Positions 12,201 to 24,465 are shown, numbered from the stretch's first letter. The stretch: 64,000 nucleotides of DNA from Rarobacter incanus (GCF_006715765.1 NZ_VFNV01000001.1:186001-250000); one strand, 5' to 3'. The notes: generated by a model from the sequence alone, not told the origin. Numbers and translations are program-made.

Positions 12201-13037
12201 GGCCGTCGAGCCGCCAACTGAACCCCAATACTGTACGTCGCCGGCCGCTGCCGCTGCGGCTTGGATCACGAGATAGTAGGTGCGTCCAATCACGAGGTGT
12301 TCCGCTGCGGGGAAACTGAAGGAGACCCAGGAGGGCGCCGAGCCGCTGGGGGCCACGCTGGCCTCCGACTCAGCGACCGTCGAAGTGTCGTCCGAGTAGG
12401 CGCTGCGCAAGCTAACTGCGACTTTGGCTTCGGAAGGGCCCAGGTTAAGTAGAGCGAATTCAGCTTTGCTGATGTTGTTATCCGTTGCGACAAACGACTG
12501 CGACGCGCCATGGCTTGGCGCATTGAGTTTGAAAAGGGCTGTGTCAGTGGATTCGTACCGGAGCGTCGGAATGTCGGGGTTTCCGCTTGGCACTGGGACG
12601 GCTGCTCGGATCTGGAACTGTTCGTTCGGCAAGTAGCGAGGTGCTCGTTCGAGTCCCTTCACAGCGCCGTATGAGGCGATGTATTGCAGGACTGAGCGGG
12701 CTTTGTCTGTTTCCCCGGCCGATTGCATTGCCATGGCCTGTATTGAGGAGTCCCGCACGAACATCCCTTCGTAGCCGCCGTTGACCGAGGTCGGAGCGTA
12801 CCCGCTGGGACGGACTCGGTCCGACAGGGATTGGTATGTCTTGTCGATGATGTTCGCAAGAGCGCCGACTCCCGGGCGCCCGTCCGACAAGGATCCGCCG
12901 GGTATGCCCTCCCATCCGGATGCGGGGGCGGCCACGAGCGTGACCAGGAGTGCTGATGAAGTCATGGCGGCTGCGAGGCGCGCACCAAAACGGCGTGTGA
13001 AGTGTGCCACGGGAATTGTCCTTCTCGGTCTACTCAT
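9201..13037 (-). CDS. Secreted six-hairpin glycosidase-like protein with C-terminal Ig-like modules (paralogue A)
   Basis: Paralogue of the following gene, 1278 residues from ATG 13037. Order: signal peptide about 1-41 (RRFGARL n-region, hydrophobic core, cleavage near PASG); helical segment with GGYEGMFVRDSS at 87-98; beta-sandwich inserts at about 140-600; second helical segment at about 610-905 with GNYMYLLAWARY and GNQEQTSWW; then four Ig-like modules, one more than paralogue B, the last Lys-rich. The invariant RDS, the LEHSRKK-like region and GNQEQ motifs shared by both copies are the best catalytic candidates. An upstream in-frame GTG at 13145 would add 36 residues before the signal peptide. 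I reject it because a good promoter (13080-13109) lies inside that extension. It heads a two-gene operon likely controlled by LacI-type operators. The exact GH family was not recognised. Confidence 0.72.
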   Translation of the reverse strand: MSRPRRTIPVAHFTRRFGARLAAAMTSSALLVTLVAAPASGWEGIPGGSLSDGRPGVGALANIIDKTYQSLSDRVRPSGYAPTSVNGGYEGMFVRDSSIQAMAMQSAGETDKARSVLQYIASYGAVKGLERAPRYLPNEQFQIRAAVPVPSGNPDIPTLRYESTDTALFKLNAPSHGASQSFVATDNNISKAEFALLNLGPSEAKVAVSLRSAYSDDTSTVAESEASVAPSGSAPSWVSFSFPAAEHLVIGRTYYLVIQAAAAAAGDVQYWGSVGGSTASSSSLNFDSGWRSTQDRGAFRIFTPSGGSVEGAQSQLDFDGSAFRVSSGNRVAQPFTLTDSTLSSVALHAWADAGETGTARVSIRTSRDGGEVAYGILAGSALGTEPNAAWTSVPLTVTDKDCVTAGSTYYLHVESTNSSARIAVDGSSHVVAAPGAMWNYENSKWSESNKTLAFAINSDGQQAETAPKPSHIVARVGQADSLTQTLAVGSPLSGLDVYLAKGTGATGEIQVTIEDDASWSRTAVIAASDLTTSGAWHRVEFPTVGVRGNDHYKVTIAAPKSSAGSIEVFGVNQAGQGAAIELTLDAASTATTQDATIAFNALSLVYEGESMENQPDGNYMYLLAWARYIEAFPNDVAFRNETFPIVSSWADYYLTDEYWNDSINPKTDKPLNLLFNPLLEHSRKKVHFPAYDLITNVFASQALHDLAIVARDVPGKEAAAADWDGWSKKITQGIEDNLIVTRTVNGESKKIYRELYAVADGANPQKLGALSAYDGFTWVNLAPIAAGWYDLDLQIMANTYEAYLEEGSYTWQKPDGGAWQMLNACSSAGPDSGGTCNDAAEVIGKGLGWEFAMIKKIGGAVEQQRLPVVTDFVVAKTPSGLLQESFYPDGRPKDAGNQEQTSWWIWGALAAYPRASVTGATPTIEGIPALGQTLTADSGAWGPSGVNLAYQWYADGVAIPGATSSSLVIPAAAIGKRVSIRIVGSLAGHDHLIRESAATEPVGPTAVAGSIPTIAGTAQVGETLTAVAGTWTQGADLAFQWFADESPIAGATSSQLLLTANHTGKKIRVEVTGSKDGFTPLTLQSTQTPAVSAPPTTPSKEISGSIPTIAGTAQVGETLTAQTGKWAPTGITFTYQWYQDGHAVRGATRSSLVLAPGQVNKRISVTVTGVLAGARPVSRESSQTARVAKGKLTSRKVTIRGKARVGKKVKAVTRAWAPKPVKLTYRWYANKKRIKGATKKTLRIKAKQHGKKITVRVVGKKPGYADIVRVSAAKKARR

Positions 13038-13051
13038 TCCGCCGGAGCGGG

Positions 13052-13065
13052 TGACAACGTTGTCA
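13052..13065. promoter_or_regulatory. Perfect 14-bp palindromic operator
   Basis: TGACAACGTTGTCA is a perfect palindrome with the central CG typical of LacI-family operators. It lies between the -10 element and the start codon of the glycosidase-like gene, 14 nt after the -10, so a bound repressor would block initiation. A related 11-of-14 match lies just after the promoter at 62069-62097. Confidence 0.7.
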
Positions 13066-13079
13066 GTGAGTTGGACGAA

Positions 13080-13109
13080 ACCATAGTCCGCCGCTGAGGG
13101 GCGCGTCAA
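13080..13109 (-). promoter_or_regulatory. Promoter of the tandem glycosidase operon
   Basis: On the minus strand, TTGACG (13109-13104) and TATGGT (13085-13080) are separated by 18 bp, a good sigma-70-type pair. Predicted transcription starts near 13073, 36 nt before ATG 13037, which supports that start codon over the GTG at 13145. Confidence 0.65.
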
Positions 13110-13115
13110 CGCGCG

Positions 13116-13125
13116 GAAACGTTTC
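13116..13125. promoter_or_regulatory. LacI/CcpA-type palindrome upstream of the -35
   Basis: GAAACGTTTC is a perfect palindrome of the form common to LacI-family operators. It sits 6 bp upstream of the -35 hexamer and about 50 bp from the second palindrome, so the two could bind one regulator cooperatively or two different regulators. Confidence 0.55.
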
Positions 13126-13694
13126 GGTGATGATGTTCGTGACACTATTCACCTGAATTTGCGGTGAGATTCAACTGAGAACTTATTTAGGGTGGTTGGC
13201 GCGCCCCGAGTGCTTCCGCGTGCCACGGGTGGCTAGCTGCGGCGTCAGCATTCACTAAGGGGGCAGGCTGGCCAACGCCGGCCACACCATTCGGCCATGC
13301 GCGCTTTGTCGCGACGGCCACCCTCGGCTCCGTTGTGATGGACCTGCGTGTTTTGTCTTTCCCGATCGCGAGTTTGCAGGCGTCGACGTCGTGGTCGTGA
13401 TGACCCACGCCCGAAGCCGCGCCTGCACTCGTTCTCGGCCCCGCGCCCGTTCGCGCACTGGCCCGGGTTGCGAGTCGATCCTTGCAGGCCGCATCTCCCC
13501 GCAACTCGGAGAACGCCGCGGGGGTCGATAGCGCCATGCCTGGCAACCCGGAAGCGCCCAGCGGCGCAAATTAGACCGACGGGATCGAAACGAACTGTAT
13601 GCCGCGCCGTGCCTTGCTGAGCAAGGTCACGCGCGGCCCGTAGTCGAACGGCGTGGATGCGGTTGCGGGCAGCGAACGTGCGTGGTGGGTGGGT
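13126..13694. other. Intergenic region without a supported gene
   Basis: About 570 bp between the divergent glycosidase promoter and the rrn leader. The open frames here (for example 119 codons at 13187-13546 minus) have no recognisable motif, no convincing ribosome-binding site and mutually overlapping alternatives. I see no tRNA, insertion-sequence ends or repeat. It could hold the upstream rrn control region or decayed coding sequence. Confidence 0.4.
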
Positions 13695-13723
13695 TTGCGT
13701 TCTGTGTTGGGGGTGTGTATTGT
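13695..13723 (+). promoter_or_regulatory. Candidate rrn promoter
   Basis: TTGCGT (13695-13700) and TATTGT (13718-13723) are 17 bp apart in the otherwise G/T-rich region upstream of the 16S gene. The match to consensus is partial and other promoters further upstream are possible. Confidence 0.3.
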
Positions 13724-14170
13724 TTTATCTCGTTGCCCCGGGAGGTTGGCGGGTGGGAACGTTGATTTATCAGGGTTTCTGGCCGTTTTTTGGTGGTGAT
13801 GTGACCGGTTTGTTGGCGTGTTTTTTGCGTTGATGGGCTAGCTGTTCGTGTCTTGTGGGTGCGGATGGTTCTTGCTGGTTTTGCCTGGTGGTTTGACTGG
13901 GTGGGGTTGGTGGGGTAGGGTTGTTAGGTTGCCTCGTGGCTGGTTGGGACTGTTTGGTTCTGGTTGGTTGTGGGTGTGGTGGTTGTTTGAGAACTCAATA
14001 GTGTGTTTGATAGTTGATGCCATGATGGTTGGATGGCTGGGCTGCTTTTGTGGTGGTTTGGTTGTTTGATTGTCTTTTGTTTGTCCTGGCGCTCTTTTTG
14101 GGGTGTTGGGTTTTTTGGAGCTTTGGTTCCTTCGTATTGTTGTTACACCTGTGGGTGTGGCGATTTGTTT
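13724..14170 (+). other. rrn leader with antitermination/processing element
   Basis: Transcribed leader of the rRNA operon, very rich in G and T on the RNA-like strand and so poor in internal pairing. At 13986-14003 it carries TGTTTGAGAACTCAATAG, a boxA-like element seen in actinobacterial rrn leaders. A close copy recurs in the spacer at 15981. Bases 13993-14005 pair with 15880-15892 in the spacer (13 bp, one G-U), making the pre-16S processing stem. Confidence 0.65.
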
Positions 14171-19187
<5,017 letters not shown>

Positions 19188-19273
19188 ACACAAAACAAAC
19201 GTAAGCGTCCACTATACGGTTCCCAGAGAACCACCAAACCAAACACAAACATGGTTTGCTACACTCTGACAAA

Positions 19274-19391
19274 TGTTACGGCGGTCATAGCGAAGGGGAA
19301 ACGCCCGGCCCCATTCCGAACCCGGAAGCTAAGCCCTTCAGCGCCGATGGTACTGCCCCTAGGGGTGGGAGAGCAGGACACCGCCGAACAC
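19274..19391 (+). rRNA. rrf: 5S ribosomal RNA
   Basis: About 118 nt from GTTACGGCGGTCATAGC to CACCGCCGAACAC, whose ends pair as the 5S terminal helix. The internal CCCATTCCGAACCCGGAAG loop is canonical. It follows the 23S gene after an A/C-rich trailer of about 86 bp. Confidence 0.96.
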
Positions 19392-19401
19392 TAACCAAAC
19401 A

Positions 19402-19432
19402 CGAAGGCCCACCACACACTGGTGGGCCTTCG
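19402..19432 (+). terminator. rrn terminator hairpin
   Basis: Perfect 13-bp stem CGAAGGCCCACCA / TGGTGGGCCTTCG with a 5-nt loop, 10 nt after the 5S gene. No T-tract follows, so readthrough is possible; the next gene starts 42 bp downstream. Confidence 0.8.
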
Positions 19433-19474
19433 CGCATCCCACAACAAAACACACCACCCACGACAGGCACCAAC

Positions 19475-21418
19475 ATGGCAGATAGAAATTTTGAGCACCG
19501 AGATGAATCGCGTGATCGCGGTTCATCTAAGGGCGGACGCCGTGACGGATCACGTCGGGACGGGGAACGTCGGGACGGGGAACGTCGGGACGTTGGCCGC
19601 GGGTTCGAGCGCCGCGATGGAGAGCGTCGGGATAATAACCGTGGGTTCGACCGTCGGGACGGGGACCGTAGGGATAGCAACCGTGGGTTCGAGCGTCGCG
19701 ATGGGGAACGTCGGGACGGGGAACGTCGGGATAGCAACCGTGGGTTCGACCGTCGGGACGGGGACCGTAGGGATAGCAACCGTGGGTTCGAGCGTCGCGA
19801 TGGGGAACGTCGGGACGGGGAACGTCGGGATAACAACCGCGGGTTTGAGCGTCGCGATGGGGAACGTCGGGATAGCAACCGCGGGTTTGAGCGTCGCGAT
19901 GGGGAACGTCGGGATAGCAACCGTGGGTTTGAGCGTCGCGATGGGGAACGTCGGGACGGTGGCCGCGGGTTTGAGCGTCGCGATGGGGACCGCAGGGACA
20001 ACAAGCGCGGGTTCGAGCGTCGCGATGGGGAACGTCGGGACGGTGGCCGCGGGTTTGAGCGTCGCGATGGGGACCGCAGGGACAACAAGCGCGGGTTCGA
20101 GCGTCGCGATGGGGAACGTCGGGACGGTGGCCGCGGGTTTGAGCGTCGCGATGGAGAGCGTCGGGATAACAACCGCGGGTTCGAGCGTCGCGATGGGGAA
20201 CGCCGGGACGGTGGCCGCGGGTTCGAGCGTCGGGACGGTGGCCGCGGGTTTGAGCGTCGCGATGGGGAACGTCGGGATAGCAACCGTGGGTTTGAGCGTC
20301 GCGATGGGGAACGTCGGGACGGTGGCCGCGGGTTCGAGCGTCGCGATGGGGACCGCAGGGACAACAACCGTGGGTTCGAGCGTCGCGATGGAGAGCGTCG
20401 GGACGGTGGTCGCGGGTTCGAACGCCGGGACGGGGACCGCAGGGACAACAACCGCGGGTTCGACCGCCGCGATGGGGACCGCCGGGACAGCAACCGCGGG
20501 TTCGACCGCCGCGATGGGGACCGCCGGGACAGCAACCGCGGGTTCGACCGCCGCGATGGGGACCGCCGGGACAGCAACCGCGGGTTCGACCGTCGGGACG
20601 GGGAACGATCGTTCGGCGGGCCAGAACTTGACCCGGAATTTACTATTCGAATGCTTGACCGTGATGCACGTGAGCGCCTGCGCGCTCTATCCAAGGAGGG
20701 CGCAGAATTTGTCGGCGCACACCTGGCGGCGGCGGGAGCACTCGTCGATATCGATCCCGAACGCGCGTACCTGCATGCCCAGGCGGCCGTGGGGAAAGCG
20801 GGGCGGGTGGACATTGCGCGTGAGGCGCTCGGTATTGCCGCGTATCGAACGGGGCGTTACGCTGAAGCTATCCGCGAGCTGCGCACTTTCCAACGAATTT
20901 CAGGCTCCGTCGAACACCTGCCTATCATTGCCGACAGCGAACGCGGCCGCGGCATGCCAGATCGCGCGATCAAACTCTGGGGTTCGGAAGAGGCCGGACG
21001 GTTGCGCCCGGACGCGCTGATCGAACTCGGGATCGTGGTCGCTGGTGCGCGTGGCGACCAGGGGCAGTACGACGCCGGCCTGGCTATCCTCAGCGATTTT
21101 GCGCACGCACGTAAGCTGCCGACACAGTACGCCGTGCGAATCGCGGAGGCTCGCGCTGGTTTGCTGCGTCTCGCGGGCCGCACCGACGAAGCCGAGCAAA
21201 TCGAAGCCAAGTTCGAGCTCGATCGGCTCGCAGCGGAAGATGACGAAGAGATCATCGTCTTCGAGGTGCCCGCGGATGATGATGAAATCGATGCGGGAGC
21301 GGCTGAGCCGGACCCCGTATCAATCGAGGACGAGGCACCTGCCGACCAATCGGCCGGGACGGCTGATGAGGGCGGAGCCTGCGAAGACCCGGCCAGGGAA
21401 GACGACGAGACGGAGTAG
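19475..21418 (+). CDS. TPR-like protein with a long Arg/Asp/Gly/Phe repeat N-terminus
   Basis: A 647-residue protein. Residues 1-41 are charged, and 42-382 are 24 tandem units of the form RGF(E/D)RRDG(E/D)RRDxx, mostly 14 residues, with two of 19 and one of 9. Residues 383-590 are helical and TPR-like, matching the position and type of mycobacterial Rv1691. The last 55 residues are very acidic. The repeat is nearly charge-neutral (Arg against Asp/Glu) with one Phe per unit, so it should be disordered and may condense or bind RNA; this is inference. I chose ATG 19475 because the reading frame upstream runs through 5S rRNA. A weak GACAGG precedes it. Only 42 bp separate it from the rrn terminator and no promoter is evident, so it may be expressed by rrn readthrough. 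The conserved downstream order (HAD, tlyA, nadK, recN) supports orthology of the C-terminal domain. Confidence 0.85.
   Translation: MADRNFEHRDESRDRGSSKGGRRDGSRRDGERRDGERRDVGRGFERRDGERRDNNRGFDRRDGDRRDSNRGFERRDGERRDGERRDSNRGFDRRDGDRRDSNRGFERRDGERRDGERRDNNRGFERRDGERRDSNRGFERRDGERRDSNRGFERRDGERRDGGRGFERRDGDRRDNKRGFERRDGERRDGGRGFERRDGDRRDNKRGFERRDGERRDGGRGFERRDGERRDNNRGFERRDGERRDGGRGFERRDGGRGFERRDGERRDSNRGFERRDGERRDGGRGFERRDGDRRDNNRGFERRDGERRDGGRGFERRDGDRRDNNRGFDRRDGDRRDSNRGFDRRDGDRRDSNRGFDRRDGDRRDSNRGFDRRDGERSFGGPELDPEFTIRMLDRDARERLRALSKEGAEFVGAHLAAAGALVDIDPERAYLHAQAAVGKAGRVDIAREALGIAAYRTGRYAEAIRELRTFQRISGSVEHLPIIADSERGRGMPDRAIKLWGSEEAGRLRPDALIELGIVVAGARGDQGQYDAGLAILSDFAHARKLPTQYAVRIAEARAGLLRLAGRTDEAEQIEAKFELDRLAAEDDEEIIVFEVPADDDEIDAGAAEPDPVSIEDEAPADQSAGTADEGGACEDPAREDDETE
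19598..20620 (+). repeat. In-frame 42-bp tandem repeat array (24 units)
   Basis: Coding minisatellite made of 42-bp units, 21 of standard length plus two of 57 bp and one of 27 bp. All length variants are multiples of 3, so the frame is kept. Units alternate in phase-related higher-order patterns (SN, GG, NK and NN endings), which points to recent unequal crossover or slippage. Confidence 0.95.
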
Positions 21419-21425
21419 CTGAAAC

Positions 21426-22469
21426 GTGCGGTGGACTGAATTCGACCTTGACGGCGGCCTGGTAGCGATCGATCGGCCAATCGCTGACGTGTGCGACATA
21501 GCGTTGATCGACCTTGACGGTGTCGCGTATCGCGGGCACGAACCGGTCGAGGATGCGGCACGCGGCATCGGTTACCTGCGCGAGCAGGGAGCGTCGACGA
21601 TATTCATCACGAACAACGCCTCGCGCCTACCGCAGGACGTGGCCGCGCAGCTTTCTTCGCTCGACATCCCCACCAGGGCTGACGAAGTACTCACGGCCGC
21701 GCAGGCCTGCGCCAGATTGCTTGGCACCGTTGTCGAACCGGGTTCCAACATTCTTGTAATCGGGGCCGAGGGCTTGCGGGTGGCCGTCAGCGAGGCCGGG
21801 TACCGCGTCGTCGACAGCGCCGACGACGCGCCGGCGGCTGTTGCACAGGGATTCGGGCCCGAACTCGGATGGAAAGACCTGGCCGAGGCGGCCTACGCTA
21901 TCGCCAGCGGCGTTCCCCACGTCGCGAGCAACCTTGACCTGTCTTTACCGACCGCGCGCGGGTTCGCTCCCGGGAACGGGTCGTTGGTGCGCGCCGTTCA
22001 GTCCGCAACCGGTGTGGTTCCTCTGTCCGCAGGCAAGCCTTCTCCCGCGATGTACGACATGGCGGTTAAGGCGGTCGGCGCGCGCCGACCGCTGGTAATT
22101 GGCGACCGCCTCGACACTGACTTGGCCGGGGCTAGGTCGGGCGGATACCTGGGGCTGCTGGTGCTCACGGGTGTATCGACTGGGCGCGAAGCCATACTCG
22201 CACCACCCGAACTGCGCCCGCACTTAATTGTCGGCACCCTTGCCGAACTGGCTGGACCGCACCCCGCACCACAGCTAGGCGCCAACGGTTGGTGGGAACT
22301 TGGTGCGTCTGCCGCGCGAGTCATTGACGGCGTCCTAGAAGTATCGGGGGCGGCTCCTGGCAAGGAGGTCGAGTTGATTCGCGCCTGCGCCAGCGCTGCT
22401 TGGGACGCCAGCGATCATGGAATCGACGTTGATCCGGCCTCGGTTCCCGATATTAGGCCAACCCGGTAG
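21426..22469 (+). CDS. HAD-IIA family sugar-phosphate phosphatase
   Basis: 347-residue hydrolase of the HAD superfamily, NagD/PGP subgroup. Motif I is DLDGVAYRG (about residues 29-37), motif II TNNAS, motif III GKPSPAMY and motif IV GDRLDTDLAGA, all intact. The mycobacterial gene in this position (Rv1692) is described as a glycerol-3-phosphate phosphatase, so a phosphoglycolate or glycerol-phosphate role is likely. A C-terminal extension of about 80 residues follows the HAD core. GTG start 21426 lies 7 bp after the repeat-protein stop, with GGAG inside the preceding gene's end, so the two are probably co-transcribed. Confidence 0.88.
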   Translation: MRWTEFDLDGGLVAIDRPIADVCDIALIDLDGVAYRGHEPVEDAARGIGYLREQGASTIFITNNASRLPQDVAAQLSSLDIPTRADEVLTAAQACARLLGTVVEPGSNILVIGAEGLRVAVSEAGYRVVDSADDAPAAVAQGFGPELGWKDLAEAAYAIASGVPHVASNLDLSLPTARGFAPGNGSLVRAVQSATGVVPLSAGKPSPAMYDMAVKAVGARRPLVIGDRLDTDLAGARSGGYLGLLVLTGVSTGREAILAPPELRPHLIVGTLAELAGPHPAPQLGANGWWELGASAARVIDGVLEVSGAAPGKEVELIRACASAAWDASDHGIDVDPASVPDIRPTR

Positions 22470-22575
22470 CTACCGGTGGCTGCGTGGCTCGCATGCCTGT
22501 GGAAAACACCGCATTTTTCAGCGCGTGGCGGTAGCGTGTGAGACAGAAGCGTTCGTCGACACGATAGGAAGACCA

Positions 22576-22728
22576 TTGACCGCATCGGACCGGACGTCCC
22601 GGGCCGCAATTGGCGAGGCCCTCGACGAGTTCGACAAACTGGATATTCGGGACCATGCCCCCCGGTATGAGGCGATCTACGAGGACTTGACCCGGATCCT
22701 GCAGGGCGAGACCGGCCGTGAGCAGTAG
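22576..22728 (+). CDS. Small conserved-position acidic protein
   Basis: A 50-residue helical protein from TTG 22576, with AGGAAG 5 nt upstream. The sequence TASDRTSRAAIGEALDEFDKLDIRDH is amphipathic and acidic. A small gene of this size sits between the HAD phosphatase and tlyA in mycobacteria as well (Rv1693), which supports it being real. Its 3' end overlaps the tlyA start by 11 bp, so it may serve partly to couple translation of tlyA. The function is unknown, and the frame extends further upstream (to 22417), overlapping the HAD gene, so the start is an inference. Confidence 0.6.
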   Translation: MTASDRTSRAAIGEALDEFDKLDIRDHAPRYEAIYEDLTRILQGETGREQ

Positions 22729-23602
22729 CGAGCGGCTCGACGTAGCCATCGTCTCGCGGGGCCTAGCGCACTCGCGCACGCGAGCCGCGGATCTGGTCAA
22801 AGAGGGGCACGTTCGGGTCGATGGGGAGGTTGCCACCAAGCGGTCGCTGAGCGTTTCACCCGAGACGGTGATCGAGGTCGCTGCCGGGTCCGACCACTGG
22901 GTGTCTCGCGCCGCGCAAAAGCTCGCAGGCTATTTTGCATCGCGGCCGCGGGCCGCGGGGCGCGTCGACGACCGCAATTGCCTCGATATCGGTGCATCCA
23001 CGGGGGGATTCACTCAGGTTCTGCTGGAACACGGCGCGCGCCGCGTGGTCGCATTGGATGTGGGACATTCGCAATTGGACCCGCGTATCGCGACGGACCC
23101 GCGGGTGACCGTCCTAGAAGGCGTCAATGCGCGATTCCTCGACAAATCTCAGGTGGTGGTGACCCCGGACATCATTGTCATCGACGTCTCTTTCATCTCA
23201 CTGCGATACATCCTGCCGGGGCTGGCGGCGGTGGCCGCTGCGGGCGCCTCAATCGTTGCTCTGGTCAAGCCGCAGTTCGAGGTCGGGAAGGAAGCCCTTG
23301 GCGCGGGGGGAATTGTGCGCCGCGCCGCGGACCGCAGGTGGGCTGTCGAATCCGTGCTGGCTAGCGCGTTTGATAGCGCAATGAATCCGGTCAACATCGC
23401 GCGCAGCACAATCGATGGGGCGAACGGGAACGCGGAGTACTTCGTTGAATTTGAACTGGGCTCATGGGCTGTATCCGGGCGCGAGCGGGACACCGCGATG
23501 GCCCTCGTGGATGCGGCATTTCCCGACACAGATCGCGCGCAGTCGCCGTCCGCAACTTCGGCCTACCAGACGCCGTCACGACAAGGAGCTTCCCAAGAAT
23601 GA
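22718..23602 (+). CDS. tlyA: TlyA family 16S/23S rRNA 2'-O-methyltransferase
   Basis: A 294-residue protein with an N-terminal S4 RNA-binding domain (about residues 6-65, RLDVAIVSRGLAHSRTRAADL) and an FtsJ-like Rossmann methyltransferase domain. The SAM motif is DIGASTGGFTQVLL and the later VKPQFEVGKEALGAGG is typical of TlyA. In mycobacteria TlyA methylates 16S C1409 and 23S C1920 and sets capreomycin susceptibility. GTG start, coupled to the small gene upstream; its stop overlaps nadK. The last 25 residues are a variable Ser/Gln-rich tail. Confidence 0.93.
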   Translation: MSSSERLDVAIVSRGLAHSRTRAADLVKEGHVRVDGEVATKRSLSVSPETVIEVAAGSDHWVSRAAQKLAGYFASRPRAAGRVDDRNCLDIGASTGGFTQVLLEHGARRVVALDVGHSQLDPRIATDPRVTVLEGVNARFLDKSQVVVTPDIIVIDVSFISLRYILPGLAAVAAAGASIVALVKPQFEVGKEALGAGGIVRRAADRRWAVESVLASAFDSAMNPVNIARSTIDGANGNAEYFVEFELGSWAVSGRERDTAMALVDAAFPDTDRAQSPSATSAYQTPSRQGASQE

Positions 23603-24465
23603 CTCGAAAGATGATGGTCATCACCCACCGCGGACGGCCCGAGGCCGTTCAGGCCGAGGCGCAGACGGTACTGGAGTTGCGGCGTTCGGGAATCGAGCCG
23701 GTGCTGGACTTAGACGCCGATATGGCAGAGATTGACGCGGTGATAGTGCTGGGTGGGGACGGCACCATACTGCGCGCGGCCGAACTGACGTGGGGGACCA
23801 CGATCCCCATCTTGGGCGTCAACTTAGGGCATATGGGGTTCTTGGCAGAGGCCGAGATGACCGACCTTGCCTCATCGGTAAAACGCCTTGTCGAGGGGGC
23901 ATTCTCCGTCGAGGCACGCGCGTGCCTCGACGTGTCGATCTCCACCCCGGGCGACGAACCTACGTATCGCGGTTGGGCGCTCAACGAAGCTACCATCGAA
24001 AAATCGAACCGGCGCCTCATGATCGAGGTTGCGGTCGACGTCGATGACAGGCCCCTGACCGCGTACGCCACCGACGGAATTATCTGCGCGACGCCTACCG
24101 GATCCACCGCCCACGCCTTTTCGGCGGGGGGGCCCGTTCTGTGGCCAGATCTGGAGGCAGTGCTTGTCGTTCCGCTCGCGGCGCATGCGTTGTTTTCGCG
24201 GCCGTTCGTCATCGGGCCACAATCCACCGTTGGCATCACGATTATTTCGGCCGCCCAAAGCAACGCGATCATCACAATGGACGGGAGAAGAACCCTCGAC
24301 CTTGCGCCGCGCACGCGTATCGAAACCAAGGTGTCGGAGCACAAGATTTACATGGCGCGGCTATCGACGGCCGCTTTCGCGGATCGCCTCGTCAACAAGT
24401 TTTCGCTTCCTGTCACCGGGTGGCGGGGGCAGCACCGGGACAGCAACTCAGGTGAGAACGCATGA
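23599..24465 (+). CDS. nadK: NAD kinase
   Basis: Phosphorylates NAD to NADP. 288 residues from ATG 23599, which overlaps the tlyA stop as ATGA and has AAGGAG 11 nt upstream. Diagnostic motifs are GGDGT at residues 52-56, NLGHMGFLAE, and the TPTGSTAHAFSAGGPV glycine-rich signature. A longer upstream frame exists inside tlyA but has no motif support. It forms a coupled chain tlyA-nadK-recN, as in mycobacteria. Confidence 0.95.
   Translation: MTRKMMVITHRGRPEAVQAEAQTVLELRRSGIEPVLDLDADMAEIDAVIVLGGDGTILRAAELTWGTTIPILGVNLGHMGFLAEAEMTDLASSVKRLVEGAFSVEARACLDVSISTPGDEPTYRGWALNEATIEKSNRRLMIEVAVDVDDRPLTAYATDGIICATPTGSTAHAFSAGGPVLWPDLEAVLVVPLAAHALFSRPFVIGPQSTVGITIISAAQSNAIITMDGRRTLDLAPRTRIETKVSEHKIYMARLSTAAFADRLVNKFSLPVTGWRGQHRDSNSGENA

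Noticed and set aside
13038-13145. GTG 13145 as the start of the upstream glycosidase-like gene
   Set aside because: The extension would place 36 residues before the signal peptide and overlaps a good promoter and a palindrome.
19598-20620. Possible CRISPR array
   Set aside because: The repeat units are contiguous with no unique spacers, keep a reading frame throughout, and no cas genes are nearby.
19285-20814. Long open frames antisense to and in another phase of the repeat gene (509 and 532 codons)
   Set aside because: They consist of low-complexity translations of the same 42-bp repeat, have no start context and do not continue into the non-repetitive part as a recognisable domain.
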